From positions 1 to 64,000 of the forward strand of contig NZ_BMEC01000018.1 in assembly GCF_014636295.1 (NCBI RefSeq): a DNA stretch of 64,000 nucleotides, in the 5' to 3' direction. This DNA comes from Marivirga lumbricoides. GTDB lineage: Bacteria > Bacteroidota > Bacteroidia > Cytophagales > Cyclobacteriaceae. Shown here in pieces: positions 27,742 through 36,919 of the stretch. The position numbers and the translations under genes are program-made. Numbering within the stretch: position 1 is the first letter of the stretch; every line of letters starts with the position of its first letter. The notes under the pieces are model-generated. The model saw only the letters and a list, made by a program, of their open reading frames with translations, had not been told where the DNA came from and made no database searches.

Positions 27742-28473
27742 ATGAGTGAGATAGAAAATATTGACAATAATGAACTAAATAAAATAAGAAATGCTTTTAA
27801 AGACCGGGATTGGAATGAAATTAAAAGTTCTGATTCGTGGGCGATTTTTAAAATCATGTCGGAGTTCGTAGATGGTTTTGAAAAATTAGCAAAAATAGGC
27901 CCTTGTGTCTCAATATTTGGTTCAGCGCGCACCAAGCCTGACAATAAATACTATAAAATGGCAGAAGAAGTAGCTGCTAAATTAGTAAGACATGGTTATG
28001 GAGTAATAACCGGAGGCGGGCCAGGAATAATGGAGGCCGGAAATAAAGGTGCTAAAAGTGAAAACGGCAAATCAGTAGGGTTGAATATAGAGCTACCTTT
28101 CGAACAATTTAACAACATTTACATTGATCCTGATAAATTGATCACATTTGATTATTTCTTTGTAAGAAAAGTAATGTTTGTTAAATACGCTCAGGGCTTT
28201 GTTGTAATGCCAGGGGGATTTGGCACAATGGATGAGCTTTTTGAAGCCCTTACTTTAATCCAGACACATAAAATTGGACGTTTTCCAATTGTTTTAGTAG
28301 GTAAAAGTTTTTGGTCAGGATTGTTAGAATGGATTGAAACCACTTTAATTAATGCCGAAAACAATGTGAATAAAGAGGATTTGGAGTTGTTTAAGGTAGT
28401 AGATACCCCTACCGAAGCAGTTAAAGTAATTGATGATTTTTATTCTCAATTTATGCTATCTCCAAATTTCTAA
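27742..28473 (+). CDS. LOG-family (TIGR00730) Rossmann-fold protein
   Basis: A 243-residue protein with two family motifs, GGGPGIMEAGNKGA (91-104) and PGGFGTMDE (157-165). The second matches the PGGxGTxxE signature of cytokinin-riboside-5'-monophosphate phosphoribohydrolases. Activity is therefore probably release of a base from a nucleoside 5'-monophosphate (nucleotide salvage or homeostasis); bacterial members are often of unknown physiological role. An N-terminal extension of about 50 residues precedes the core. It is 36 bp upstream of the lytic transglycosylase gene, with no evident functional tie. Confidence 0.88.
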   Translation: MSEIENIDNNELNKIRNAFKDRDWNEIKSSDSWAIFKIMSEFVDGFEKLAKIGPCVSIFGSARTKPDNKYYKMAEEVAAKLVRHGYGVITGGGPGIMEAGNKGAKSENGKSVGLNIELPFEQFNNIYIDPDKLITFDYFFVRKVMFVKYAQGFVVMPGGFGTMDELFEALTLIQTHKIGRFPIVLVGKSFWSGLLEWIETTLINAENNVNKEDLELFKVVDTPTEAVKVIDDFYSQFMLSPNF

Positions 28474-28509
28474 AAATCAGTACATTTTTAACGTTTTTAA
28501 TAAATTAGA

Positions 28510-29484
28510 ATGTCAGAAAGTCGCCTCGCGCTATACATTTCAATATTAGCAGCATTTACTTTTCTTGTAATCGCTTTTAAAGGAAATCAAAGCAAGGAAC
28601 CACGACCTGCCACTCAGGAGGAAGAAATTGTATTAACTGAACCTCTTGGGTTTATTAATGCCAGAAGTATTCCTCTACCTGAAAAGGTTGCATTTGCAGG
28701 AGAGCAAGTACCGTTAGAAATTCCTGATGTAAAAGAACGACTGGATAAAGAGCTACATATTAATTCTTATTGGCACAATAATACTATTTTTTTACTCAAA
28801 AGAGCCAATAGATGGTTTCCTATTATAGAGCCTATTTTGAAGGAATATGGTATCCCGGAGGATTTTAAATACCTGGCTCTCATTGAAAGCGGCCTTGAAA
28901 ATGTAACAAGTTATGCAGGTGCTGTTGGTTTCTGGCAGATACTGGAAAGCACAGGTGAGGAACTTGGGTTGGAGATTAATAGAGATGTTGATGAAAGATA
29001 CCATCCGGTAAAATCTACTATTGCTGCTTGTAAATACTTAAAAAGAGCTCACGATAAATTTGATTCATGGACCTTAGTAGCTGCTTCCTATAACAGAGGA
29101 ATGCGAGGCATGCAAAATGCTCTGGATCATCAAAAAGCGGATACTTACTACGATCTAATGCTTAATAGCGAAACATCTCGCTACGTTTTTAGAATAATTG
29201 CTATTAAGCTGATTGTAGAAAACCCTAAAGATTATGGTTTGGAAATTGAAAAAACTCATCTATACGCTCCCTATATTTATAGGTATGACACAATAAGAAA
29301 CTCTACTGATTTAGTAGATTATGCGATTAGCCAGGGAACCACCTATAAAACCCTTAAGATTTATAACCCATGGCTAATTGATGATGAAATAAGCGTTAGA
29401 GGAGATGATTTTTATGTGATTAGTTTACCTGAAAATACTTCTGACAATAAAGGCGGAGAAAGTCAGGAATCTTCTAAAATGTGA
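28510..29484 (+). CDS. Membrane-anchored lytic transglycosylase (SLT domain)
   Basis: Cleaves the MurNAc-GlcNAc bond of peptidoglycan with formation of 1,6-anhydroMurNAc. The 324 residues comprise an N-terminal membrane anchor (about 6-24), a linker and an SLT/MltD-like domain. Catalytic E126 lies in ALIESGLENV, followed by GAVGFWQI and, later, AASYNRGMRGM, the conserved second and third blocks. The C-terminal part (about 255-310) resembles a degraded LysM or carbohydrate-binding region but lacks a clear LysM repeat. Its last 11 bases overlap the end of the convergent barrel-protein gene. Confidence 0.9.
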   Translation: MSESRLALYISILAAFTFLVIAFKGNQSKEPRPATQEEEIVLTEPLGFINARSIPLPEKVAFAGEQVPLEIPDVKERLDKELHINSYWHNNTIFLLKRANRWFPIIEPILKEYGIPEDFKYLALIESGLENVTSYAGAVGFWQILESTGEELGLEINRDVDERYHPVKSTIAACKYLKRAHDKFDSWTLVAASYNRGMRGMQNALDHQKADTYYDLMLNSETSRYVFRIIAIKLIVENPKDYGLEIEKTHLYAPYIYRYDTIRNSTDLVDYAISQGTTYKTLKIYNPWLIDDEISVRGDDFYVISLPENTSDNKGGESQESSKM

Positions 29485-30097
29485 TTCCAAACTCCAGCCC
29501 AAGCAAGTCATTTTGAACTCGCAGCCCGTCACTTGTACTTTCATTTATTACATTAAAAAGGCCTCGTTGGTAAATTATACCTCCAAATAATTTAGTATCA
29601 ATACCAAAACCATACTCAACACCTGCTGCAAGAAGAGCAGTAGCATCCATAAAATTAAATTTCTGCACAAAATCTAAATCCTCACCTCTTCCTTTTGTTT
29701 TTATATCTAATGAACCACCTACCTGAAAATAAAGCTTCTTATCCAACCCTACTTCTTCGGTAAACAATTTAAGGGTTAATGGAATTTGTAAATAATGTAA
29801 GGAGTAGTCTTCATCAGAGCTAAAATTAGTATCTTCATCCTTTATTTGTACACCTACTCTTTTAGTGGCAAATAATAAACCAGTACTAAAATAATGATTT
29901 TCTTTAAATTCAAAATCAACTGTAGGCCCTAACTGAAATCTTAATCCTACTCCATCAGGATTATAAGAATAATTGGTCGATTCATCTTCCACTCGATTGA
30001 AAGATAAAGTAGGAGCGGCTTTTAAACCAAACTTCGCTTGTGCCTGAGCACTAAATACAGAAACTAATAAGATGCTTGAAAAGAGCAATTTTTTCAT
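29474..30097 (-). CDS. Outer-membrane beta-barrel protein (porin/PorT-like family)
   Basis: A 207-residue protein with a signal peptide (MKKLLFSSILLVSVFSAQAQ, then AKFGLKAAPTL) and repeated amphipathic strands. It ends in phenylalanine (GLEFGITF), the usual C-terminal signal of outer-membrane barrels. The opening FGLKAAPTLSFNRVED matches the generic outer-membrane beta-barrel domain abundant in Bacteroidota. About eight strands are expected. Function unassigned. It is convergent with, and overlaps by 11 bp, the lytic transglycosylase gene, and is divergent from gldB. Confidence 0.82.
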   Translation of the reverse strand: MKKLLFSSILLVSVFSAQAQAKFGLKAAPTLSFNRVEDESTNYSYNPDGVGLRFQLGPTVDFEFKENHYFSTGLLFATKRVGVQIKDEDTNFSSDEDYSLHYLQIPLTLKLFTEEVGLDKKLYFQVGGSLDIKTKGRGEDLDFVQKFNFMDATALLAAGVEYGFGIDTKLFGGIIYQRGLFNVINESTSDGLRVQNDLLGLEFGITF

Positions 30098-30145
30098 TTA
30101 ATTCGTGTTTAATTAATAATCAAATTATATTTCTAAATTAAGCTA

Positions 30146-31162
30146 ATGCAACGCAATAGAAACAGCTTTGTTATTCATTTTATCCTTTTATCTATTTTGT
30201 TCCTATCGTGTAGCAAAGAAACAGAATTCTGCTCCAATGCTCCTGAAGTGACAGAAATAATGGTAGACATGTCTTTTACTGATTTTACTGATGACTTAAT
30301 TAGCATATCTGGTAATAACGATGCGCAACAATTTGTAAATCAGCATCCTTTTCTTTCTTCTTACTTTTTAGGTGAAAACACCAACACTACAGACTCTGCT
30401 ATTGCAGAAAGACTATTGAACATTTTTACCAATTCCGCCTATAAAGATACTGTATATTCAGAAGTAAAGGAAGAATTTAAGGGCTTTGAAAACCTGCAAA
30501 ACGACTTTGAAAGAGCCTTTCAGTATTACAAGTATTATTACCCTGAAGTAGAAGCTCCTCATCTTCAAATGGTATTATCAGGCCTGCAAAAGGATTTGTA
30601 TGTGTCGGACTCTTTAGTTGCTATAGCTGCAGATTATTTTCTTGGACCAAAAGCCAGCTACCTGCCTGCCGGGGTTCCGGATTATATATTAAGAAGATAC
30701 CAAAAAGAATATATTGTACCTATGACAATGCTATTGCTGACTCAAAAGCATAATAAAACTGATTACTCTGATAAAACCCTCCTTGCTGATATGATTTTTT
30801 ATGGTAAATCATATTACCTCGCTAAACAAACTATTCCATGCACTCCGGACTCACTGCTGATAGGCTATACAAGCACTGAAATGGAAGACATTGCGAAAAA
30901 TGAACATATTATTTGGGCAAATTTTTTAGAGAATGATTTATTATATGAAACCAGCCATTTTTTAAAAGATAAATTTATAGGAGAAAGACCTAAGACATTT
31001 GAAATTAGCAATAATTGCCCTGGAAGAATAGGCATATGGGTAGGTTGGCAGATAATTAATTCGTACATGCGAAATAATCCAAATGTGACCCTGCAGGAAT
31101 TGATGCAAAAAACTAATGTACAGGAAATATTTGCTAAATCTCAGTATAAGCCGCGCGGATAA
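30146..31162 (+). CDS. gldB: Gliding motility lipoprotein GldB
   Basis: A 338-residue lipoprotein with lipobox LSC (Cys22) and the typical GldB body. This includes NQHPFLSSYF near residue 75 and RRYQKEYIVPMTMLLLTQKH near 190. It ends with NCPGRIGIWVGWQIINSYM and a short tail. GldB is required for gliding in Flavobacterium and is widely conserved in gliding Bacteroidota; its molecular role is not settled. Together with the PorZ-like gene at 59 kb it suggests a working T9SS/gliding apparatus. No other gld genes are adjacent. Confidence 0.88.
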   Translation: MQRNRNSFVIHFILLSILFLSCSKETEFCSNAPEVTEIMVDMSFTDFTDDLISISGNNDAQQFVNQHPFLSSYFLGENTNTTDSAIAERLLNIFTNSAYKDTVYSEVKEEFKGFENLQNDFERAFQYYKYYYPEVEAPHLQMVLSGLQKDLYVSDSLVAIAADYFLGPKASYLPAGVPDYILRRYQKEYIVPMTMLLLTQKHNKTDYSDKTLLADMIFYGKSYYLAKQTIPCTPDSLLIGYTSTEMEDIAKNEHIIWANFLENDLLYETSHFLKDKFIGERPKTFEISNNCPGRIGIWVGWQIINSYMRNNPNVTLQELMQKTNVQEIFAKSQYKPRG

Positions 31163-31442
31163 AAACTCATAATTTATAACTGCGTATATGTGGGTTAATT
31201 ATGATATTGAAACCTGAAAAATAATTTACACCCGCAATGTTAGTTATCTTTCAGAATTAATTTCTATATTATATGGAATCTCAAATTAGATTGCACAATG
31301 GGTAATCACTTTTTACTGACTTACAGATATAATCATTGATTCTTGTGTAATTGCCTGATAGGCTCTATTTAACTAATGCTTAGTGATAATATACCTTCTA
31401 GATTTTCAGAACACTTATTCCACATATCTTAAATAAGTTACC

Positions 31443-32696
31443 ATGAATCCTGCTGAAAAAGGTTGGCTCCACGAATATATTCAATTTAAAAAGCTGTATC
31501 CCATTATTTTAAATGATGAGTTTATTACCACTAAAGAGCAACACCTATATAAAATTGTACAGCCAACAGGGTTAATATACGGACAAGCAATTCATAGCCC
31601 TGGGTACAAGCATCCAAAGGAGCAACGTTGGGGAGCTTCTGAAAGAATGAAAATCGTTTTACTGGAAAGCCTATATCACAGTGCTGCCCTTTCTTTGAAA
31701 AAACTTCCCAAGGGAGCAATAGAATGGGAGCAATTTTATAGACACACTTCTCTTTCTATTGGAAGATTTTACAACCACTTGAATCCAAGACTTTCTAAAA
31801 GAACAATTTTTTCTTTGAAGCCGATCTCTTTAGATAACCTGCTTTTTACTGAAAAAGTATTGGACAAAAAACTCTCGGAGAAAAGTAATTGGCACAACTT
31901 CTGGGCTGGCCTATTTCATAATAGTTTTCTTTTTCTGGATACCTATTACTTTGGCGAATGGTACGCAGGTAGATTCACCAACATTAAATGGCATAAAGAT
32001 CAAATGAAAATGGTATTGCTGAAAGTAATTGCTGCAGCCGCTTATGCGAAACATATAGTGGAAAGAGGAGAAAAGAATATTTTTTTCACTTTTCTTGATT
32101 CTGCTAACCTAACGAAAGATCAGGAAAAAGCAGCAAAAGAGGCATATCGTGAAGGAATTAAGTTAGAACAGATAGAGCTGAAGTATGTGGACACCTGGTT
32201 TTTCAAGAAATATGTGCTTGAGTTAGCTATTCTAATGGTGTGGGCAGATAAAGTAGTAAAAGAAGAAGAAAGGTTGTTTTTATTAATATTAGCTAAAAGA
32301 CTTGGCTTTACCGAAACTGATTTAGATGTAAGTTTAATCGCTATTGAAGCATTTGTAATTGACAACTGGAAAGATGTATATTTTCTACAAAGCAAACACT
32401 CATTTCAGGTAATCAATCAAACTATTCATCAGCGCATTGCCAAAGTAATGGAGAACAACCATGCTTATTTAGTGAATGAAGTAAAGCAAGGCAAGCACCT
32501 AAATGCGTTACTGGAAAAATCAAAAAAAGAGATTCTTACATCAGAGGAGAAAGACCTTGTAAGAATAAAGTTAATTGAAGTACTTAAAACAATCCCTGCA
32601 TTTAGGTATATAGCGATACCAAGTAATTTTCTTACTTTACCTATATTGCTTGAAATACTACCAAAGGATGTACTTCCAATTACTTTTCAAGGTTAG
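31443..32696 (+). CDS. LETM1-related protein with TerB-like helical region
   Basis: A 417-residue cytoplasmic protein. The middle part (about 230-300) with ILMVWADKVVKEEERLFLL has the acidic helical rhythm of TerB/DjlA domains. The C-terminus, with IPAFRYIAIPSNFLTLPILL then EILPKDVLP, matches the pore/ribosome-binding signature of LETM1-type proteins. Homologues in Bacteroidota are annotated as LETM1-related biofilm-associated protein; real function is unknown. It lacks an obvious membrane span apart from the hydrophobic C-terminal stretch. It is convergent with, and overlaps by 17 bp, a terC-family gene. A preceding 280-bp gap shows no further gene. Confidence 0.75.
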   Translation: MNPAEKGWLHEYIQFKKLYPIILNDEFITTKEQHLYKIVQPTGLIYGQAIHSPGYKHPKEQRWGASERMKIVLLESLYHSAALSLKKLPKGAIEWEQFYRHTSLSIGRFYNHLNPRLSKRTIFSLKPISLDNLLFTEKVLDKKLSEKSNWHNFWAGLFHNSFLFLDTYYFGEWYAGRFTNIKWHKDQMKMVLLKVIAAAAYAKHIVERGEKNIFFTFLDSANLTKDQEKAAKEAYREGIKLEQIELKYVDTWFFKKYVLELAILMVWADKVVKEEERLFLLILAKRLGFTETDLDVSLIAIEAFVIDNWKDVYFLQSKHSFQVINQTIHQRIAKVMENNHAYLVNEVKQGKHLNALLEKSKKEILTSEEKDLVRIKLIEVLKTIPAFRYIAIPSNFLTLPILLEILPKDVLPITFQG

Positions 32697-33660
32697 TTAA
32701 CTCCTTAGACAATTCTTTCTTCTGTGGAACCAGTATCGAAATAAGAATAGACAGTAGTAAGGTAGAAACTATAATGCTAAAAGAAACTATAATTGAGATA
32801 TGGATGTCAAGAAACTCTAATAGCATTTTGGCACCTATGAATATGAGAATGAAAGATAATCCTTTCTGAAGTAAGTAGAACCTATCAATAATACCTGCCA
32901 GTAAGAAAAATTTAGCCCTCAAACCTAAGATGGCAAAAATATTGGAAGTATACAGAATAAATTCACTTTGGGTAATTGCAAATACTGCCGGAATGGAATC
33001 CACGGCAAAAATCAAATCTGTCGATTCAATTAAGAGAATGACTAAAAACAATGGTGTGAAAAGAAACTTCTGTCCTCTTTTTACAAAAAATTTACCATTA
33101 AAATCTCCCTTTGTAATTTTAAGGTATTTCCGGGCAAATTTAATTATAACATTTTTCTCAGGGTCAAGATCATCATCTGCTTTCTGAAAAAATATTTTAA
33201 CCCCACTGTAGACAAGAAAAGCTCCAAAAATATACAATATCCAGTGGAATTGAGCCACAAGATAGGCGCCAAGGAATATGAAAACTGCTCTAAAAACGAT
33301 CGCCCCTAAAACTCCCCAAAACAAAATATTGTGATAATACTCTTCCTTAATTTTGAAATAACGCAGAATTAAAAGAATGACAAAGATATTGTCTACTGAT
33401 AAAGCATATTCTGTGAGGTAAGCAGAAAAGAATTCCAATGAAACTTCAGCCCCACCATCGTATTTATAGATTAAGAAACCAAAAGCAACTGATATCACTA
33501 CCCAAAATATTGACTGGTAGGTAGCAGATTTTAAAGATACTTTGTGGGCATTTTTATTGAAAAAGCCGAGATCAAAAATCAGAAATATGATTATGACAGC
33601 ACCAAAAAGTATATATAAAGCACTTTCAGGATTGTTTTGTAAATTCAAAGCGAATATCAT
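32680..33660 (-). CDS. TerC-family integral membrane protein
   Basis: A 326-residue polytopic protein with about nine spans. The family's acidic membrane residues appear in LTEYALSVDNIFVILLILRYF and later in LIESTDLIFAVDSIPAVFAI, two repeats of a charged helix that probably bind Mn2+ or another cation. TerC/Alx proteins are now linked to Mn2+ efflux and to metallation of exported proteins rather than to tellurite alone. The start ATG at 33660 is clear. Its 3' end overlaps that of the LETM1-related gene. Confidence 0.93.
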   Translation of the reverse strand: MIFALNLQNNPESALYILFGAVIIIFLIFDLGFFNKNAHKVSLKSATYQSIFWVVISVAFGFLIYKYDGGAEVSLEFFSAYLTEYALSVDNIFVILLILRYFKIKEEYYHNILFWGVLGAIVFRAVFIFLGAYLVAQFHWILYIFGAFLVYSGVKIFFQKADDDLDPEKNVIIKFARKYLKITKGDFNGKFFVKRGQKFLFTPLFLVILLIESTDLIFAVDSIPAVFAITQSEFILYTSNIFAILGLRAKFFLLAGIIDRFYLLQKGLSFILIFIGAKMLLEFLDIHISIIVSFSIIVSTLLLSILISILVPQKKELSKELTNLEK

Positions 33661-33743
33661 ATAATGGCACCTATTTAATACGCAAGATAACTTTTCTCGT
33701 GCTTAATATTAAAATTTATATAGATAAATTATAATTATTAACG

Positions 33744-33860
33744 GTGAATGAACGGACTAAAACTGAAAAATGGATTCAGACAGCTTATAAAAACCTCAAC
33801 AAGAAATTTATCTCGAATGACTTAGACCTTCCCTTTAATAACAAAATTGCTGAAAGTTAA
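33744..33860 (+). CDS. Possible small protein (38 residues)
   Basis: GTG at 33744 opens a 38-codon frame with natural-looking composition (NERTKTEKWIQTAYKNLNKK and DLDLPFNNKIAES). It lies in the gap between terC and the collagen-like lipoprotein gene. An in-frame stop lies 12 bp upstream, so it cannot be the tail of a longer intact gene. It has no recognised family. It may be a small protein or a gene remnant. Confidence 0.3.
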   Translation: MNERTKTEKWIQTAYKNLNKKFISNDLDLPFNNKIAES

Positions 33861-33881
33861 ACGAAATTTTAACTATGTACA

Positions 33882-33908
33882 AAAAAAGGAAGCTAAATTA
33901 AGCTTCCT
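33882..33908 (-). terminator. Terminator of the collagen-like lipoprotein gene
   Basis: On the minus strand GGAAGCTTAATTTAGCTTCC forms a stem-loop followed by seven T residues, 34 bp after the stop of the gene at 33943. Confidence 0.85.
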
Positions 33909-33942
33909 TCATGTAAACAAGTTCTACTATTTATCAAAAAAA

Positions 33943-34521
33943 TTATTGAGGCTTATTTTGAAGTTTTTTCACATTACTTTCTTTGAGGCCATAATGCTCC
34001 ATTACTGCATAATAGTTATCATAATCAACTGGTTCTGCAGATCTTTGTGTTGCTCGAGCAGGAATTATTATAACACGGAAAATTTTATCATCGGTCTCTT
34101 CAGGAATGAATAAACCCTTCCTAAAATCAGCATCTAAGTAGACAAATACATCTACCAAAGTAAAATCATAATTGTATACATAAGTGCCTACTTCATTGAA
34201 TCTGGTCTGAGGTAAAGGGCTCCAGATGTCATAACCTCTATCATCCACGCCACTTAAAAGAAAAGCAAGAGCCTTATCTGATTCAAAAATAAAAGGTAAA
34301 TCTACCTCATCATACAATAGCGTAACTCCGTAATCATTATTTTCATTAAAAGAAACTGGAGGGAATTCGTAGGCAATAGCTACAAACTCTTCACCATCCT
34401 GTCCTGGAGGGCCTTGTGGGCCGCGAGGGCCCGGTGCTCCGTCATTGCCATTAAATGTGCAGGAAGTAATAAGAAAGGTGGCAAGCAATAATATTTGAAA
34501 GTTGTGGAATAAATTTTTCAT
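33943..34521 (-). CDS. Lipoprotein with short collagen-like repeat
   Basis: A 192-residue lipoprotein when started at the ATG at 34521 (MKNLFHNFQILLLATFLITS, then Cys21). The longer frame to 34563 would bury the signal sequence. Directly after the lipidated Cys there are seven Gly-X-Y triplets (residues 25-45, including GAPGPRGPQGPPGQDGEE). A beta-rich globular domain of unknown type follows (about 48-185). Similar short collagen-tract lipoproteins are common in Bacteroidota, and the tract may act as a rigid stalk. Ends near a clear terminator at 33882-33908. Confidence 0.82.
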   Translation of the reverse strand: MKNLFHNFQILLLATFLITSCTFNGNDGAPGPRGPQGPPGQDGEEFVAIAYEFPPVSFNENNDYGVTLLYDEVDLPFIFESDKALAFLLSGVDDRGYDIWSPLPQTRFNEVGTYVYNYDFTLVDVFVYLDADFRKGLFIPEETDDKIFRVIIIPARATQRSAEPVDYDNYYAVMEHYGLKESNVKKLQNKPQ

Positions 34522-34647
34522 AGCTTCTTCAATTTGATGTAATGAAAGGTAACCAAATAGCATGCCAAATCAGAATTATGCAATACAAATGACCCAGGAT
34601 TAATTTTGGTAATTGTGTGAGCAAAAGAATAGTAAGATTAAGATAGA

Positions 34648-34761
34648 CTATTGCAATAAAGAGAAAATAAACATCCCTGCAAAAAGCAACAAGAATATAA
34701 CACCCTTCATTAAGTTGTCTTCAATTCTTGATTGATGCAATATTTTGTGTAGTCCTCGCAT
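34648..34761 (-). CDS. Possible small membrane protein (37 residues)
   Basis: ATG at 34761 opens 37 codons ending with TAG: a basic amphipathic start (MRGLHKILHQSRIEDN) and one strongly hydrophobic helix (VIFLLLFAGMFIFSLL, about residues 20-35). The layout is that of a single-span small protein with cytoplasmic N-terminus. It lies in an otherwise empty 511-bp gap between the collagen-like lipoprotein and an ABC exporter gene. No family is recognised. The rest of the gap shows no further gene or clear signal. Confidence 0.4.
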   Translation of the reverse strand: MRGLHKILHQSRIEDNLMKGVIFLLLFAGMFIFSLLQ

Positions 34762-35032
34762 AGCAAGAACTAAATTAACACATAAGGCCTTGTACTAAAA
34801 ATGACTAAAATTCCTAAAACGTAATGTTTGGAGAATCTAAATCACTTAACCACACATTTAATTAAATGATAAGATAAATCATACAAGTAAAGTCGGCTTC
34901 AAACGATTCTAGTATACATTAATTAAGGCTATTCTGTTCTATTTTAGAAGGATACACCTTAAAAAAACACTGATAAATCTACACGAAAACCTACATACTA
35001 ATAGGTTTTAGCAATCTAATAAATATGAATTC

Positions 35033-36820
35033 CTAAATCCGGGCCTGATAAGTAAATAGCTGATGGTAACGCCCTTTTAATTCGATTAACTCATCATGCT
35101 TACCACGCTCCACTATTTCACCAGACTCAATAACTAAAATCTGATCTGCCTGACGGATAGTACTTAGTCTATGCGCTATAACGAATGTGGTTTTTCCTTT
35201 CATTAATTCTTTTAGACTTGATTGAATATACCTTTCGCTCTCGGTGTCTAAATTTGACGTAGCTTCGTCAAGTATTAATATTTTAGGATCTGCCAGCACA
35301 GCCCTTGCAATGGCTATACGTTGTTGCTGACCTCCTGAAAGCTTTACACCTCGTTCTCCTATTTGAGTATCCAAACCCTTTTCAAATTTATCAGTAAACT
35401 GATTTACATAAGCAGCAGAAACAGCGTGTTGTAGTTCTTCCTCAGAAGCATTGGGTCTTGGAAATAAAATATTTTCTCTTATTGTGCCTTCAAAAAGGAA
35501 ATCATCCTGAAGTACCACCCCTAACCTGCTTCTATAACTTTCAAGAGTGACCTTTTTTAAATCCTGTCCATCAACAGAGATTATCCCTTCATCCGGTGTA
35601 AGAAATGATGCCGCCATTCCAGCTATTGTAGTCTTGCCAGAGCCTGAAGTACCCACCAAAGCAGTAACTGATCCTGGTTTTGCTTCAAAGCTGATGCTTT
35701 TTACTACTTCCTTATTGCTTTCATAGGCAAATGATACTTTATTAAAAATAATATGCCCTTCTATAGCCGGAAGATTAATAGTTCGTTCCTTATCATCAGA
35801 CTCCAGAGGGGTATTCATAATTTCCTCGGTACGATCTAAACCAGCAAATGCTTCCGTCAACTGGCTCCCTATATTGCTCATTTGCACAATAGGTGCTATC
35901 ATAAAGCCAAGATATAGAGTAAAAGCAAGAAAATCACCAAAGGTTAACTGCTCATTCATAATCATATACCCACCTATTCCCATTATACCGGCTGAAGCCA
36001 ACCCTAATAATAATGTGGCTGAGCTAGTGATTAAACTTGTAGAAATTAAGCTGGATTTGATGTTTCTAAACAACCTATCGACTCCTTCAGCAAAAATCCT
36101 TATCTCCTGTAGCTCTGCATTAAAACCTTTAATAACCCTAATCCCACCTAAGGTCTCCGTAAGCCTTCCAGTAACTTCTGCATTTATTTTACCTCTTTCA
36201 CGGAAGATTGGGCGAATTTTTCCAAATGCTTTTAATGAAATAACACCAAAAATTGCTACCGGAACCAATACGTACAGGGTCATCATTGGACTAATCCTAA
36301 TTAACAGGAAAAGGCACACAATTGAAGTTAAAATACCGCCTACCATTTGGGCCAATCCAGTCCCTACCAAATTTCTTACACCTTCTACATCCGTCATTAT
36401 TCTTGAAACCAATTCACCTGTTTTGGTATTATCAAAATATCGAATAGGCAGCTTTAGAATATGGGCTTGTACTTTTGATCGCAATTGGGCAATTAGGTTT
36501 TGTGCCTCCACGCTGAGTATTTGAGTTAAGGCAAAAGAAGTGACTGATTGAACGATTATAGCCCCAACTACAGCAAAGATTAAATATTTTAACTTCTGAA
36601 GATCGCCATTTGGTACTACTTCATCAATTAAGATTTTGCTGGATCCCGGTAGCACCAGAGAGGCAATTCTACTAATTATAATAAGGACTAAACCTATAAA
36701 AACATACTTTCTTCTTGGCCAAATGATTGTTTTAAAAACCTTTGCCAAGGTAGTTTTTGAGCTTACTTCTGCTTTTTCCATGAAATTAGTTACGTCTGAA
36801 GGATTTTTTTCTGATGACAC
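35033..36820 (-). CDS. ABC exporter half-transporter (third in window)
   Basis: A 595-residue type IV exporter with six spans (about 38-320). Its ATPase carries Walker A GTSGSGKTT, signature LSGGQQQR, Walker B ILILDEATSNLD and H-loop IAHRLST. Motifs are intact, fitting a homodimeric lipid or drug exporter. Start is GTG at 36820, or ATG at 36781 giving a protein 13 residues shorter; both leave the domain whole. It lies 99 bp downstream of the rfbA stop on the same strand. It could act in polysaccharide or lipid export, but neighbourhood alone is weak evidence. Confidence 0.9.
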   Translation of the reverse strand: MSSEKNPSDVTNFMEKAEVSSKTTLAKVFKTIIWPRRKYVFIGLVLIIISRIASLVLPGSSKILIDEVVPNGDLQKLKYLIFAVVGAIIVQSVTSFALTQILSVEAQNLIAQLRSKVQAHILKLPIRYFDNTKTGELVSRIMTDVEGVRNLVGTGLAQMVGGILTSIVCLFLLIRISPMMTLYVLVPVAIFGVISLKAFGKIRPIFRERGKINAEVTGRLTETLGGIRVIKGFNAELQEIRIFAEGVDRLFRNIKSSLISTSLITSSATLLLGLASAGIMGIGGYMIMNEQLTFGDFLAFTLYLGFMIAPIVQMSNIGSQLTEAFAGLDRTEEIMNTPLESDDKERTINLPAIEGHIIFNKVSFAYESNKEVVKSISFEAKPGSVTALVGTSGSGKTTIAGMAASFLTPDEGIISVDGQDLKKVTLESYRSRLGVVLQDDFLFEGTIRENILFPRPNASEEELQHAVSAAYVNQFTDKFEKGLDTQIGERGVKLSGGQQQRIAIARAVLADPKILILDEATSNLDTESERYIQSSLKELMKGKTTFVIAHRLSTIRQADQILVIESGEIVERGKHDELIELKGRYHQLFTYQARI

Positions 36821-36919
36821 ATTTAAAGAATATGCTATCCAGATAAGTCGATCAACGTAGTACGTGAAGTGTGCTTCAATAGTTTTAAACCACTAAAAGC
36901 TACCTGATAAATTTTTACT

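Noticed and set aside
32680-33660. TerC as evidence of a tellurite-resistance (ter) or phage-defence operon
   Set aside because: No terZABDEF or other ter genes are present; single TerC-family genes are common and linked to manganese.
35874-36524. 216-codon antisense ORF within the third ABC exporter
   Set aside because: It is a shadow of the transporter's membrane domain with low-complexity composition and no start signal.
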